Assembly (NCBI GenBank): GCA_030761205.1
Contig: JAULJL010000039.1
Coordinates: 4,350,001-4,414,000, forward strand
Source of the DNA: Fremontodendron californicum
Taxonomy: Eukaryota; Streptophyta; Magnoliopsida; Malvales; Malvaceae
Direction: 5' to 3'
DNA: 64,000 nucleotides
This document shows, piece by piece, positions 52,815 to 64,000 of this stretch. Numbering within the stretch: the first letter of the stretch is position 1; each line of letters starts with the position of its first letter. The translations under genes and the position numbers were made by a program. The notes beneath the pieces are model-generated. The model was not told the DNA's origin. It did no database searches and saw only the letters and a program-made list of their open reading frames with translations.

Positions 52815-52980
52815 CATAAAAAGACTCAAAAACAAAACACTCTAAATAAAATCCTAAATTCTTCCCCCCACACATAATTTTTACATTGTCCTCAATGTAA
52901 TGCTATTATCCCCCAATGCAAGAATTATATGTAAGAGAAAAGAACTATTAAACAAAAGAAAAGAAAAACAATAAAAGATA
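52815..52980 (-). repeat. Hairpin/polypurine module, pol-proximal copy
   Basis: Palindrome ACATTGTCCTCAATGT (52883-52898) next to CCCCCCACACATA (52864-52876), with flanks matching 50460-50640. In Athila elements this module normally follows pol; here it is present on both sides of the cargo. Confidence 0.8.
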
Positions 52981-53101
52981 GAATGATGGAGAGTAAGGAA
53001 TATGCAAATCTGATATAATAGATGCTCTCCATCCTTTTGGGTTGCCTCTCCAAGAAGCGCTTGGTTTATTGTCCTCAGCCTGACTTAGACCCATGCCATT
53101 A

Positions 53102-56100
53102 TTATTCAACATACTTTGGCTCAAAAAGTGGAAACTCCTCCACATCTTGTATTGGAAAGTTCTCATAGTAAGGCTTCAATCTATTACCATTCACTTTGAA
53201 TGCCTTATCTGTTTTCGGGCTTTGGATTTCAACTGCACCATGAGTAAATACATTAGTAATAACAAAAGGTCCAACCCAACGAGAACGTAATTTACCTGGA
53301 TATAACTTAAGGCGTGAATGGAAGAGAAGAACTTTTTGTCCAACAACAAATTCTTTTCTTGATATCATCTTGTCATGGAATGCCTTAGTCTTTTCCTTGT
53401 AAATCCTAGAATTCTGATAGGCATCATTCCTTATCTCCTCTAATTCTTGTAGGTCAAGTTTTCTTTTCTTTCCTATCTCATCCATCTCCATGTTGCATTG
53501 TTTGATAGCCCAATATGATTTATGTTCCAATTCAACCGGAAGATGACAAGGCTTACCATAAACAAGTCGATAAGGAGACATACCAATGGGTGTCTTATAT
53601 GCTGTCCTATAAGCCCAAAGTGCATCATCAAGTCGTGAACTCCAATCCTTCCTATTTGGATTAACTGTCTTTTCAAGGATGGACTTAACTTCTCGGTTTG
53701 ACACTTCAGCTTGCCCACTAGTTTGAGGATGATATGAGGTGGAGACCTTGTGTGTGATGTTATACTTCCTCAAAAGTGCTTCCATAGTCCTATTGCAAAA
53801 GTGAGTACCTCTATCGCTGATTATGGCCTTTGGCGTTCCAAACCTAGCAAAGATGTTAGTCTTGACAAAATCTGAAACAACTTTAGAGTCATTAGTCCTA
53901 GTGGATTTTGCTTCCACCCACTTTGAAACATAATCAACGGCAAGTAAAATATAAAGATTACCAAGAGAAGGAGGAAAAGGTCCCATGAAATCCATGCCCC
54001 ATACATCAAAAATTTCAACAATAAGTATTGGAGTTTGAGGCATTTGATTTCTAGCACCTAAGTTACCTGTTCTTTGGCAACGATCACATGACTTGCAAAA
54101 GAGGTATGCATCTTTGAATATGGTAGGCCAATAAAATCCAGAATCAAGAACTTTCATGGCTGTTCTTTTGGATCCAAAGTGTCCTCCACATGCATAAGAG
54201 TGACAAAAGGTGAGAATAGATTGAAATTCAGTTTCGAGTACACACCTTCTTATAATCTGATCGGAGCAATGCTTCCAAAGGTAAGGATCATCCCATATGT
54301 AGTATTTGGCATCACTCTTGATCTTATTTCTTTGAGCTTGTGTCAACTCTTGTGGCAACTTCTTGGTAACTAAGTAATTAACAATATCAGCATACCAAGG
54401 AGTTGTTGTACTTATAAAAAGAAGTTGCTCATCCGGAAAGTTCTCATTCAAGGGTAGTGCATCATCTTCATGAACTAAACGGCTAAGATGGTCCGCAACC
54501 AGGTTGTCACTACCTCTCTTATCTTTTATCTCCAAATCAAACTCTTGTAAGAGAAGTATCCATCTAATCAACCTTGGTTTGGCCTCCTTTTTAGTGAGTA
54601 AGTACTTAAGGGCTGCATGGTCAGAATATACAATTACTTTAGTACCAATTAAATAAGATCAAAATTTTTCTAAAGCAAATACAACAGCCAAAAGTTCTTT
54701 TTCAGTAGTGGAATAGTTCAATTGAGCATCATTAAGAGTTCGTGAGGCATAATAAATGGCATGTGAGGCTTTGCCAACCCGTTGGCCCAAAACAGCTCCA
54801 ATAGCATAGTCACTAGCGTCACACATGATTTCAAAAGGTACATTCCAATCTGGTGGTTGGATGATAGGAGCTGATGTCAAGAGTCCCTTCAATGTTTCAA
54901 ACGCCTCTTTGCATTTATCATCAAAGTGGAAAACCACATCTTTTTGTAGTAGCTTGCAAAGAGGTAATGTGATCTTTGAGAAGTCTTTGATAAATCTCCT
55001 ATAGAAACCTGCATGTCCAAGAAAAGAACGAACCTCTCTCACATTTGTGGGAGGTGGTAAAGAATGCATAATATCTATTTTAGACTTATCAACCTCTATC
55101 CCTCTAGAAGAAATAACATGGCCCAAAACTATTCCTTGTTCTACCATAAAGTGACATTTTTCCCAATTCAAAACAAGGTTAGTTTCCATGCATCTTTCAA
55201 GTACAAGTGTAAGGTTCTCTAGACATCTATCAAAAGAATCACCATAGACACTAAAATCATCCATAAACACTTCTATGATATTCTCTACATAATCTGAAAA
55301 TATGCTAACCATACACCTTTGGAATGTAGCTGGTGCATTACAAAGACCAAATGGCATACGCCGGTATGCAAAAGTACCAAATGGACATGTGAATGTTGTT
55401 TTCTCTTGGTCCTCCGGAGCAATGGCTATCTGATTATAACCTGAAAAACCATCAAGAAAACAATAATGAGAATGGCCAGCTAACCTTTCAAGCATTTGAT
55501 CAATAAAAGGTAAAGGAAAGTGGTCTTTGCGAGTTGTGGAATTAAGTTTACGATAATCAATACAAACTCGCCATCCTGTTTGAATCCTAGTAGGAACAAG
55601 TTCATTCTTATTATTTGTTACCACCGTTACACCTGATTTCTTTGGAACCACTTGGACCGGGCTCACCCATTTGCTATCCGAGATAGGATAGATCACTCCA
55701 ACATCTAGGAGCTTCAGTATCTCGTTTTTCACAACCTCCATCATAGGAGGGTTCAATCTTCTTTGTGCTTCTCTTGTTGGTTTGGACCCTTCCTCTAACA
55801 AAATCCGGTGCATGCACATGGATGGGCTTATTCCCTTGATATCGGCAATTGTCCAACCAATTGCTGTTTTATGCTCTCTAAGCACCCGGATAAGTCGCTC
55901 TTCTTGCAAAAGTGTGAGCTCTTTGGCAATGATGATCGGTAGTGTGTCCTTTTTACCTAGGAACACATATTTCAAGTGGTTCGGTAGTGGTTTCAACTCT
56001 AAAGTTGGTGCCTGCAAAATGGAAGGTAGAAGTTTCTCATTAGATAAAGGCAAATCAATAAATGAAACATCAAACCTTGCATCTTTAGGTGGCAGCGAGT

Positions 56101-58432
56101 GTAAAGATTCTAGTGCCCCTTCCACATGGTCACTCAAGGCTAGTTTAGCATTCCCCATTCCGAGATGGTTGCTAAGGACTATTTCCACACTATCTTTACC
56201 ATCTAGCTCATAAGCTTGCTGCACTAGTGAGTCAATTATATCAATATTAAAAACAGAATGCACATCACTAGGATATCTCATGGCCTCAAAAATGTTAAAT
56301 CGAATTATTTCACCATCAAATTCCATAGTTAAAGTGCCATCATGTACATCTATTTTAGTTCTTGCTGTTTTCAAGAATGGTCTCCCTAATAGAATAGGTG
56401 TGGGATTAGAAGACATCTCATCTTCCATCTCAATAACATAAAAGTCAGCGGGAAAAACCAATTCATTAACCTGTACAAGAACGTCTTCTACAACTCCTCT
56501 TGGATAAGTGTTAGAACAGTCAGCAAGTTGTATTATAACACAGGTTTCCTCTAATGGTCCTAGATTCAATGAAGCATAAATTGAATATGGCATGACATTA
56601 ATAGATGCCCCTAGATCTAGCATAGCACGCTCAAACCTGGTGTTGCCTATCTTACAAGGAATGGTAAACATACCTGGATCCTTGCATTTAGGTGGGAGTT
56701 TCTCTTGAAGAACAGCTGACACATTCTCCCCCACACTTACCTTTTCATTCCATTTCAACTTCCGTTTAGATGTGCACAACTCTTTTAGGAACTTGGCATA
56801 TCTTGGCACTTGCTTGATAGCATCTAGTAAAGGAATGTTCACCTCTACTTTCCGGAAAGTTTCCAAAATTTCCTTCTCTTGCTCCTCCTTCTTGGACTTT
56901 GCTAACCTGCCAGGAAAAGGTGGAGGAGTTATATAAGAAGGAAATGATGGTTTAGGAATTACCTTTTTTAGTGGCTCGTTGGGATGTGAAGAGGATGCCA
57001 TGGTATTGTTCTCCCCTTGAGCACTATCATTTTGTGGTGTCTCTAGCTGTTTCCCACTTCTTAAAGTTATAGCATTGGCATTCTCTCTTGGATTCACTAT
57101 GGTTTGGGAAGGTAATTTCCCAGCCCTTGCTTGCATTTGACTCATGGTTGTTGCCAATTGCCCTATTTGAGTCTCCAAATTTCGAATACTTGTCTTTGTT
57201 TCCTGTTGAAATTGAATTGTATTAGTAGAAAGAGATTTAACAAGATCTTCAAGAGAAGTACCTGAATTTTGGGTGGGTGGTAGTTGTTGTCGGGTTTGGT
57301 ATGGTTGTTGCACTCTTTGCTGAAAACCCGGTGGCCTGTGGTCAAATGGTGGAGGAATAGTTTGTGATTGGTTCCCTCCATAATTGAAGTTTGGATGATC
57401 CCTCCATCCTGGATTGTAAGTGTTTGAGTAGGGATCATATTTCCTTGATTGGTTCTGAAATCCACCCATGGCATTCACATGTTCATTGGTATCCTCTTGA
57501 AGTGTTGGACACATATCAGTTTGGTGCCCTATGTTTGAACATATGCCACAAGCCTTTATTTGTTGTATTTTACCTACAGCCAATTGTTGAACAAGAGAAG
57601 TCAGTTTATCAAATTTTTGTTCAAGGGATGATATACTTACCTCATTAACTCTCTTGGGTTGTGGTGGTGGATCTTGTCTCATTGAGAACTGTTGAGAATT
57701 GGCTGCCATGTTGGAGATTAATGTTCTAGCAGCCCTGGGAGTCTTATCAACTAGAGCTCCCCCACTAGCGGCATCTATCATACTTCTCTCCATGGGCATG
57801 AGACCTTCATAGAAGTATTGGATGAGAAGTTGTTCACTTATTTGATGGTGTGGACATGATGCACAAAGTTTCTTGAACCTCTCCCAATATTCATATAAGG
57901 ACTCTCCGTTGTATTGCCGAATCCCACATATCTCTTTCCTAATGTTGGCAGCCTTAGATGCTGGGAAATACCTTTCCAAGAATGCTTTCTTCAAATCATT
58001 CCATGTAGTGATGGTCCCGGATGGTAGATAGTAGAGCCATTCCTTTGCTGAATCAGCTAGAGAGAATGGGAAGGCTCTCAACTTAACTTGCTCTTCCGTG
58101 ACCCCTGTTGGTCTCATGCTTGAGCAAACTACATGGAATTCCTTGAGGTGCTTATTTGGATCCTCTCCTGCAAAACCATGAAAAGTTGGGAGAAGATGAA
58201 TCAAACCAGATTTTAATTCAAAAGCTACCTCAAGATTAGCATATTCAACGCATAATGGTTGTTGACCCAAGTCCGGAGCGGCTAGCTCCTTGAGAGTTCG
58301 GTTGTCAGTTGCTGCCATCTCTCCTTGCTTCTCTTGGATGTTTTGGACCAACTCCTCGATTGGTTGTTGGTGAGAAGTTATAAATTCCCGAATTTTCCTA
58401 AGTCGTAAGTCTTCTTCGGGAGCTTGGAACAT
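53102..58432 (-). pseudogene. gag-pol: Athila-type gag-pol polyprotein, complete but for one in-frame stop
   Basis: One 1777-codon frame with a single TGA (54659-54661) in RNase H, where the family usually has Arg (EKF-R-SYLIGTK). Order: gag (about 60-260, with FELKSGLIHLLPTFHGFAGE and FPFSLADSAKEWLYYLPSG); CCHC knuckle C-x2-C-x4-H-x4-C (295-308); protease with MLDLGAS (604-610); reverse transcriptase (about 920-1110) with WRVCIDYRKLN and FMDDFSV, catalytic Asp 1058/1059; RNase H from about 1180 (MCDASDYAIGAVL); then integrase: zinc finger CHSYACGGHFGSKRT..CKSCDRC, core with MDFMGPFP, SDRGTHF and the catalytic Glu region, and a C-terminal chromatin-directed part ending ...PKYVE. Order RT-RH-INT fixes Ty3/gypsy. 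An intact or read-through product could support mobilisation of the element and of non-autonomous relatives. The promoter is separated by the Tat insertion at 58469. Confidence 0.92.
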
Positions 58433-58468
58433 TCACTAATAAAAAAAAATAAGAAAGTAAATAATTAG

Positions 58469-61400
58469 TGTAGACACCTAATTTTGTCCGGACCACTAAA
58501 CAGGTATGTTTTCTTCCCATATTGATGTTCCCAAGTGTAAAAAGACTGTTTTCACCCTGCAGGTGGTACTCCGAGACTTAGTTTAAGAGGGCGAGCACAA
58601 AAAGTCAAACTTGAAAAAAAGTCAACCCCAAAAAAGTCAACCCCGAAAAAGTCAACCCCAGAAAGTCAACTACTGAAAAAGTCAACCCACTTTCAAAATC
58701 AAGATTTTAAGTTCAATTGAAAAATGGCAAAAGAATTTTGATAATCCGAGGTCTACATTGAAAGATATGGAGTTCGGAAGTTGGGATTTGGAGATTCAGT
58801 AGAAAAGAAACCCTAATCCGAGAAATTTGGGGAAAAGTGCTTAAACGATCAAACTGGTCGGAATTGAAGGTTCCAAATGAAAGATAAGCACTGACTACGG
58901 GTAATGGAGAAGTCACTTGCAAGAAAAACCGAAAGAAAAGTCAATCCGGGAGAAAACCGAGAATTAGGGTTTTTAGTGGATTTCGGTGAAATCGGGAAGA
59001 ATCATAGAAATGGCCCGACTTGTTAAGACCAAAGCCCCCAATGGATGAAGAATGGTTAAAAAGGATGGCCCAAGGCTCAGATTGAAGAAAATCTGAAAAT
59101 CGAATTTGTTTTGAGCAAAACCGGGTTTCGGAGGTAAAAGGGCAAAATTGGAAAAATTTGGGAAAAATAGCAAATGGACTCCGAAAATTATGGAAAATTT
59201 GTCAATCTCATTCTTAAATCATTTGAAGGAGATTGGCGAAAGAAAATCTTGATTCCGAGTTCGTTTGCAAAATGGCCAAATCCCGGGCTTCTTATGTAGT
59301 AATTCAAAAAGGAAAATCCCGGAAAAATAGCAAATGGACTCCAAAAATTCTGAAATTTGGCAAATCTCATTTTTAAATTATTTGGAAGAGATTGGCGAAA
59401 GAAAATCTTGATTCCGAGTTCGTTTGCAAAATGGCCAAATCCCGGGCCTCCTATGCAGTAATTCAAGCCGATAAATCCCGAAAAAATACCAAATGAGCTC
59501 CAAAAATTATGAAAACTTCCAGATCACACTTTTTAATTATTTTGAAGAGATTGGTGAAGAAAAATCTTGATTTGGAGCTCGTTTAAAAAATGGTAAAATG
59601 TAGGGGCATAAAAGGGCATTTTTGGGAAGAAAAAATCCAAATAAATAGCAAACGGACTCGGATAATTTTGAAAACTTCCAGAACTCAATATTTTATTATT
59701 TTGGAAGTATTAAAAAAAGAAAAATTGAATTTGGAGTCCGTTTGATATTTACTTGCATCCGGGGGGCAAAATGGTCATTTCACCCAAGCAACCGAAAAGG
59801 GCTTTTTTGGCCCTTCAAAAAATCAGAGTTGGGCTGGAAAAGAGATGTGCTGGCATACCCAAGCCCAAAGAAAGGAGGAAGCTTCTAATTTTTTTTTTAA
59901 TCAAGTGGTTAAAAATCAAGAGTTAGTTAACCATTCTCTTTGATCAAGCCATGGTGATTAAACCACATAGGTTAAGAAAGATGTCAACATTATTTTTGCA
60001 TAGCTGTAATTTGAGAGGGCTGAGATGCTAATCTAAAGGTGGTAATTTCATGACTTTTCATCTTGAATTATTGGCCATTTGATGGAAATTAGGTTACACA
60101 AAAATGACAACATCTTGGAGGCTATATAACCATGCATTAAGGCTAGCCCTAAGGGGGGGGGAGGCAGATTTTGGTTTCTTCTTTTCCATTTTGGCTGATT
60201 TCTCTTAGTTTTTCTTAGTTTTTATCTTCTTGGTTGAGAGCAAAAAAAGAAAAGTTTAGAAAAAAAGGAAAGTTTGAAGAGAAAAGCTTGAAATATTAGC
60301 TTCTTGAGGTTGCTCTTGAGCACCAACTCTTGCACTTTCATTTTCTATTCTTGTTTTTTGCTATTTTAATCTCTACTTGGTGAGTTTTCATTTTAAAATA
60401 ATGTTTCTTGTTCTTCCTTCATTTCCTTTCTTAAGTATATTTTTTTTACATTTTGTTTTTACAATAAACTCACCATGGCCAAATGGCCTACATTATTTAT
60501 TTTAAGTTGTTGTTTCAATTCATTTTACCATATTGTTTATGCTATTTTCTTTGTTTTTGATGTTTTAAGTGTTATGTTATTTCATGTTCTTAAGTTATAT
60601 TTAATTTGGTTGCTTTGTTTGTTGCCATTTATGTCTTAGATATCATTTTTTGCATTTTTAATTTTCTGTTTTCATGTTGTTTAAATTTGAGCATGTTTTA
60701 GAGTTAGCATATTAAGTGTTTGTGAAAATGTTTGTGTGATTCTTTGCATGATTCTTGTTTTATATCTTAGTTGAGCATGTTTTAGATTTAGCATATTAAG
60801 TGTTTGTGAAAATGCTTGTGTGATTTTTGTGTTATGACTTAGTTTTTCATGCTAGTATGCCAAGTGTTTGAGAAAATGCCATGCTTGTTGGAGCTTGAGG
60901 CCATTTGGCTACTCCATGTGTTTTGCATTGTGTGTTGCATTTTTTGTCATGCTAGTTGTTAGGTTTTTGCATTTGCATGATATTTGGTTGGATTTTTGAA
61001 TTAAGCATGCCTTGTGTTTGTGAAAATGCCATGCATATCTTAGGTCTAGGTTGCATTTATTGCCATGCAAGTTCATGTTAGGTCTAGGCCATATTATTTA
61101 TGTCATGCATTTTCCTTACATTTAGTTTTAAATCCATGCATTTCATGCATTATGTTTGCTGCATTATTTCATGCATTTCATGCTCATACCACTTGAATAA
61201 TGACTTGAGCCAATTGATGGTTCAAAGTCATGCTCTCTTGAGCACACTTGTGGAAAATTAAGTTTGTCAAGTTGATTATTCTACCTTTGTGATTTTTTTT
61301 ACTTAGCCATTTTTTATCTAACTTTCAAAAAGTCCTAGCTACTGCTTTCAAGTCATTTTATGAGTTTCAAATATTTTTACTTTGATTTTTAAATGATTTT

Positions 61401-63068
61401 ATCAAAGACAAAAAAATGTGCTGGCAAAGCAGTTTTTTCTCCTCCAAAAACTCGTACATCTCTGATTTTTCTGGGAATTCATCTTTGATCAGAAAATTAA
61501 GCCGATTTTTTATCGTGTAGTTTTACATGTCCTGAGTCTCCAGTAATTTTTTCAGAATTTTTGGAATTTTTAAAAATAGGGTAAAAAATCGTGGATTAAA
61601 ACTGGACAGTGGAGTCAGAATTGAATTTAAAGAAAAACAAAGCAGTTTTTTCTCCTCCAAAAACTCGTACATCTCTGATTTTTCTGGGAATTCATCTTTG
61701 ATTCAAAAATTAAGCCGATTTTTTCTCGTGTAGTTTTACATGTCCTGAGTCTCCAGTATTTTTTTCAGAATTTTTGGAATTTTTAAAAATAGGATAAAAA
61801 ATCATGGATTAAAACTGGTTAGTGGAGTCAGAATTGAATTTAAAGAAAAACCAATTTTCTGTTTTGGTTAACTTACTTAGAGTGGGCTGATTAGGAGGGT
61901 TAGCTACTGACCTAGGGTAATTTCTAAGCCTTTTTAAACTCTAAAAATGGTTTTTCAAGTCCCGGGTTAAGGGTAGCCAAGTCCCGATTTTTTAAACTTA
62001 GGAAATTAGAGCCATTTTAAAAATTTTTAGCCCAGTTTTTATTTTCTTATTCAAGCTTCTCAAAATTGTTTTCAAACAATCACAAAGTATTTTGGTTTTA
62101 GAATATTTAATTTGACATATTTTCCTAAGGTAGCCGGATATCTTGTTAGATATACGGATTTCCTTAATTAAAGGAAAAAATACATTTCATGCATTGCATT
62201 TTTATTTTCATGCACATTATATGATAGCATTATTTTATTCCATGTCATTTAAATTATATGCCATACCATTCATACTTGTCATGTCATTTAGGTTGTATTA
62301 TATTATTTAGATTTTGCTATGTCATTTTATTTATGTCATGCATATACATATTCATTTCTTTTAAATGTTTTCAAAAAAAGATAATGGTTTTCAATAAAAA
62401 AAATATAAAGATATTCCCGAGTTAAAATAATTCATGAGTTCTCTACCGGGTTTGCTGGAGGGAATATCATCAATTATCATTAATAAAGGAATATCTTTCT
62501 TTCAAAAAGAGAATGATTCGGAAAGTTTTCCAAAACTAATAAAAATTTCTATATTTTGCCACGTTTGTTGGGGAATATAGGAAAATTTTGAATTTATAAA
62601 TTCCGGACCATTTTCAATAAAAAATGGAATTATTTTTTTTAAATTGGGAATTAACTTGAAATACTAAATTTAAAACCAACTTTTTACCGAGACTTGAGAT
62701 AACACACGATTAATAAGGTACCGATTTATACGGGCGTTGTGGGGGTGCTAATCCTTCCCCACACGTAACCGACTCCCGAACCCGCTTCTTTGATTTCTCT
62801 GGTTTAAAACGCAGACTTGAAATTGGTTTTTAAAATGTTTTAATTAATTTTTAAAATATTTTTATAAAACCGGTTTTAATAGGTGGCCGATCACACCTAG
62901 CTAAAAAAGATTGGTGGCGACTCCATGTCTTTTTTTAAGGTCATTTTCAAAACCTTCATTTTTCTAGAGGAATTAAGTCGACTTTTCCTCGATTTTTTTT
63001 TTAATGTCACACCTAACGAATAATAAAAGTCTTGCGATGAGACGTCGTTATTTTTTTAGGTTGCGACA
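58469..63068 (+). repeat. 5' LTR of the second Tat copy (4.6 kb)
   Basis: Starts TGTAGACACCTAATTTTG and ends GGTTGCGACA. Against 13190-18422 it lacks one 158-bp unit and most of the TTACTTAGG array, has a different stretch at 60080-60200, and has a private 213-bp tandem duplication (61426-61851). Confidence 0.9.
61426..61851. repeat. 213-bp tandem duplication in the third LTR
   Basis: aaagcagttttttctcctcc starts at 61426 and again at 61639; both copies continue through aattaagccgattttttatc/ctc and ccgtgtagttttacatgtcc-type sequence to aattgaatttaaagaaaaac. Absent from the LTRs at 13190 and 27406. Confidence 0.9.
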
Positions 63069-63071
63069 GCT

Positions 63072-63089
63072 TGGCGACTCCGCTGGGGA
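63072..63089 (+). promoter_or_regulatory. Primer binding site of the second Tat copy
   Basis: TGGCGACTCCGCTGGGGA, 3 bp after the LTR end; tRNA-Arg type as in Ogre/Tat elements. Confidence 0.85.
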
Positions 63090-64000
63090 CTATTAGAGAG
63101 TCAGGCCTAGAAATAGTCATGTGTTATCAAAGTCTCAGTTTTGGTTGGTTTAATTGGTATTTAATTTTAATTCCCACATTTTTCTAATAAAGAGAATTTT
63201 GAAAATAATAAAATATTTTTAAAAATGTTCATTCTCATGTGCATGCATTTTATTATTGTTCTCTAGTTATTTAGGTTGTATATTATAATTGCTTGTTGGT
63301 TAATGCGTTACACTATTCTTGAATGTTTTAATTGCTAGGGCATTTAGAATAAGGTTTGTAGAATAGGTAGTGAAAGGTTTGTTATTCCTCCACACACACT
63401 ACACGTGCATTTGCATAACATGAATCCTCTACCCGGGTTCCGTCCTTTTAAGTGGAAGTAAAGTAACTAAGCCTTCGTGATTGATCCTCCGTATGGGCTA
63501 GTGAAACACTTTCGGAGTATAAAGTACCTAATGTCTTCGTGATGATCCTCCGCATGGGCATAGGAAAATATACTCTAACGAATTGAACCCGCTTTTATCG
63601 GGGTGCCTTACTAGCCTTCACCGGCGACAATGAGGAACAATTCGGGGCCTTAGAACCGATTCACCCTCATATAGTGAACCTAGGCAAAGCCATGCCGAAT
63701 TTCCGTTAGACATACCGAAAATAGGAACACATGGAGGGACATTTCTAAACTTTTTGTTACCTATTTTACACTCCGAATAAGTGTGGTAGATCGGGCAACG
63801 ATGTACGTACATCGCCCGTAATAAATGTGATACTCCGCCTCGATGGCATCGTGATGCCTAAATAAGCAGATATTGCTGGGACAGATGTTCATTAGCTGTT
63901 TTTAAAAAAAAAAAAAAAAAAATCTTTTTTCAAGCATTTTTGCATGTTGCACATTTCATGCATGTGTGAATAGGGCATATACATTTTTGGTTGTATTATT
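63090..64000 (+). other. Leader of the second Tat copy
   Basis: Noncoding; closely similar to 18444-19350 including the duplicated gccttcgtgat phrase (63472 and 63532). The gag region lies beyond the window. Confidence 0.75.

Larger units (their letters stand above)
47170..58468 (-). mobile_element. Athila-type Ty3/gypsy element B with NABP-like and LOG-like cargo
   Basis: On the minus strand: gag-pol (58432-53102), hairpin/polypurine module, NABP-like ORF (52622-52086), LOG-like ORF (51719-51072), further hairpin/polypurine modules, 3' untranslated region, terminal PPT (48983-48970) and 3' LTR (48969-47170). Its 5' LTR and PBS are missing from the window because a Tat element is inserted 36 bp upstream of the gag ATG (58469). 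The left end is inserted in the copia pol gene; the TSD candidate is TCTGA (47165-47169), but its partner is outside the window. Confidence 0.9.
58469..64000 (+). mobile_element. Giant-LTR Tat element, second copy, 5' part only
   Basis: Same family and orientation as 13190-32677. LTR 58469-63068, PBS 63072-63089, then leader to the window end. The left flank is ATTAG (58464-58468); the matching TSD would lie outside the window. It is inserted 36 bp upstream of element B's gag start. Confidence 0.9.

Overview
The window is AT-rich plant nuclear DNA, most likely from a eudicot. It consists almost entirely of nested LTR retrotransposons, smaller DNA transposons and their decay products. The evidence is tRNA-type primer binding sites, polypurine tracts, target-site duplications (TSDs), Ty3/gypsy (Athila and Tat/Ogre lineages) and Ty1/copia protein signatures, MITEs, and LTRs of 0.65 to 5.3 kb. 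I see no complete ordinary host gene, no tRNA or rRNA gene, no CRISPR array and nothing bacterial.

Layout. 1-2232: 5' end of a minus-strand Athila-type element (partial gag, PBS, LTR). 2233-3406: old filler with a degenerate tandem repeat and a MITE. 3407-34971: a minus-strand Tat-lineage element (TSD GGTAT, LTRs 3407-5647 and 32821-34971) carrying a decayed ORF1 (DUF7745 type). It is split by a complete plus-strand Tat-lineage element of 19.5 kb at 13190-32677 (TSD GTACA). That inner element has giant 5.2-5.3 kb LTRs and only ORF1/gag remnants, with no pol. 34972-43174: AT-rich filler with two Mutator-like MITEs, a hAT-like insertion that contains a SINE-like insertion, a tandem-duplicated segment, the spliced-leader-like remnant of a possible host gene, and a large imperfect foldback. 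43175-47169: 3' half of a minus-strand copia element. It is cut by a minus-strand Athila-type element at 47170-58468, whose 5' end is cut in turn by another plus-strand giant-LTR Tat element running from 58469 past the window edge.

The most notable region is the Athila-type element at 47170-58468. Its gag-pol frame is intact apart from one stop codon. Downstream of pol, where Athila elements may carry an env-like gene, it has two intronless open frames on the same strand. One is a small basic protein with an RS-A-(K/R)-RRA block and a Cys4 knuckle resembling the cysteine-rich nucleic-acid-binding (NABP) proteins of carla-type plant RNA viruses. The other is a full-length LONELY GUY (LOG) family protein, the cytokinin-activating phosphoribohydrolase family. 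The two-gene cassette lies between two copies of the element's own hairpin plus polypurine module, which suggests capture by template switching or recombination. A retroelement carrying a virus-like RNA-binding protein together with a cytokinin-activating enzyme is the best candidate here for an undescribed system. Its activity and function are inferred, not shown.

All assignments come from reading the sequence. Family names rest on recognised motifs and element architecture, not on database searches.
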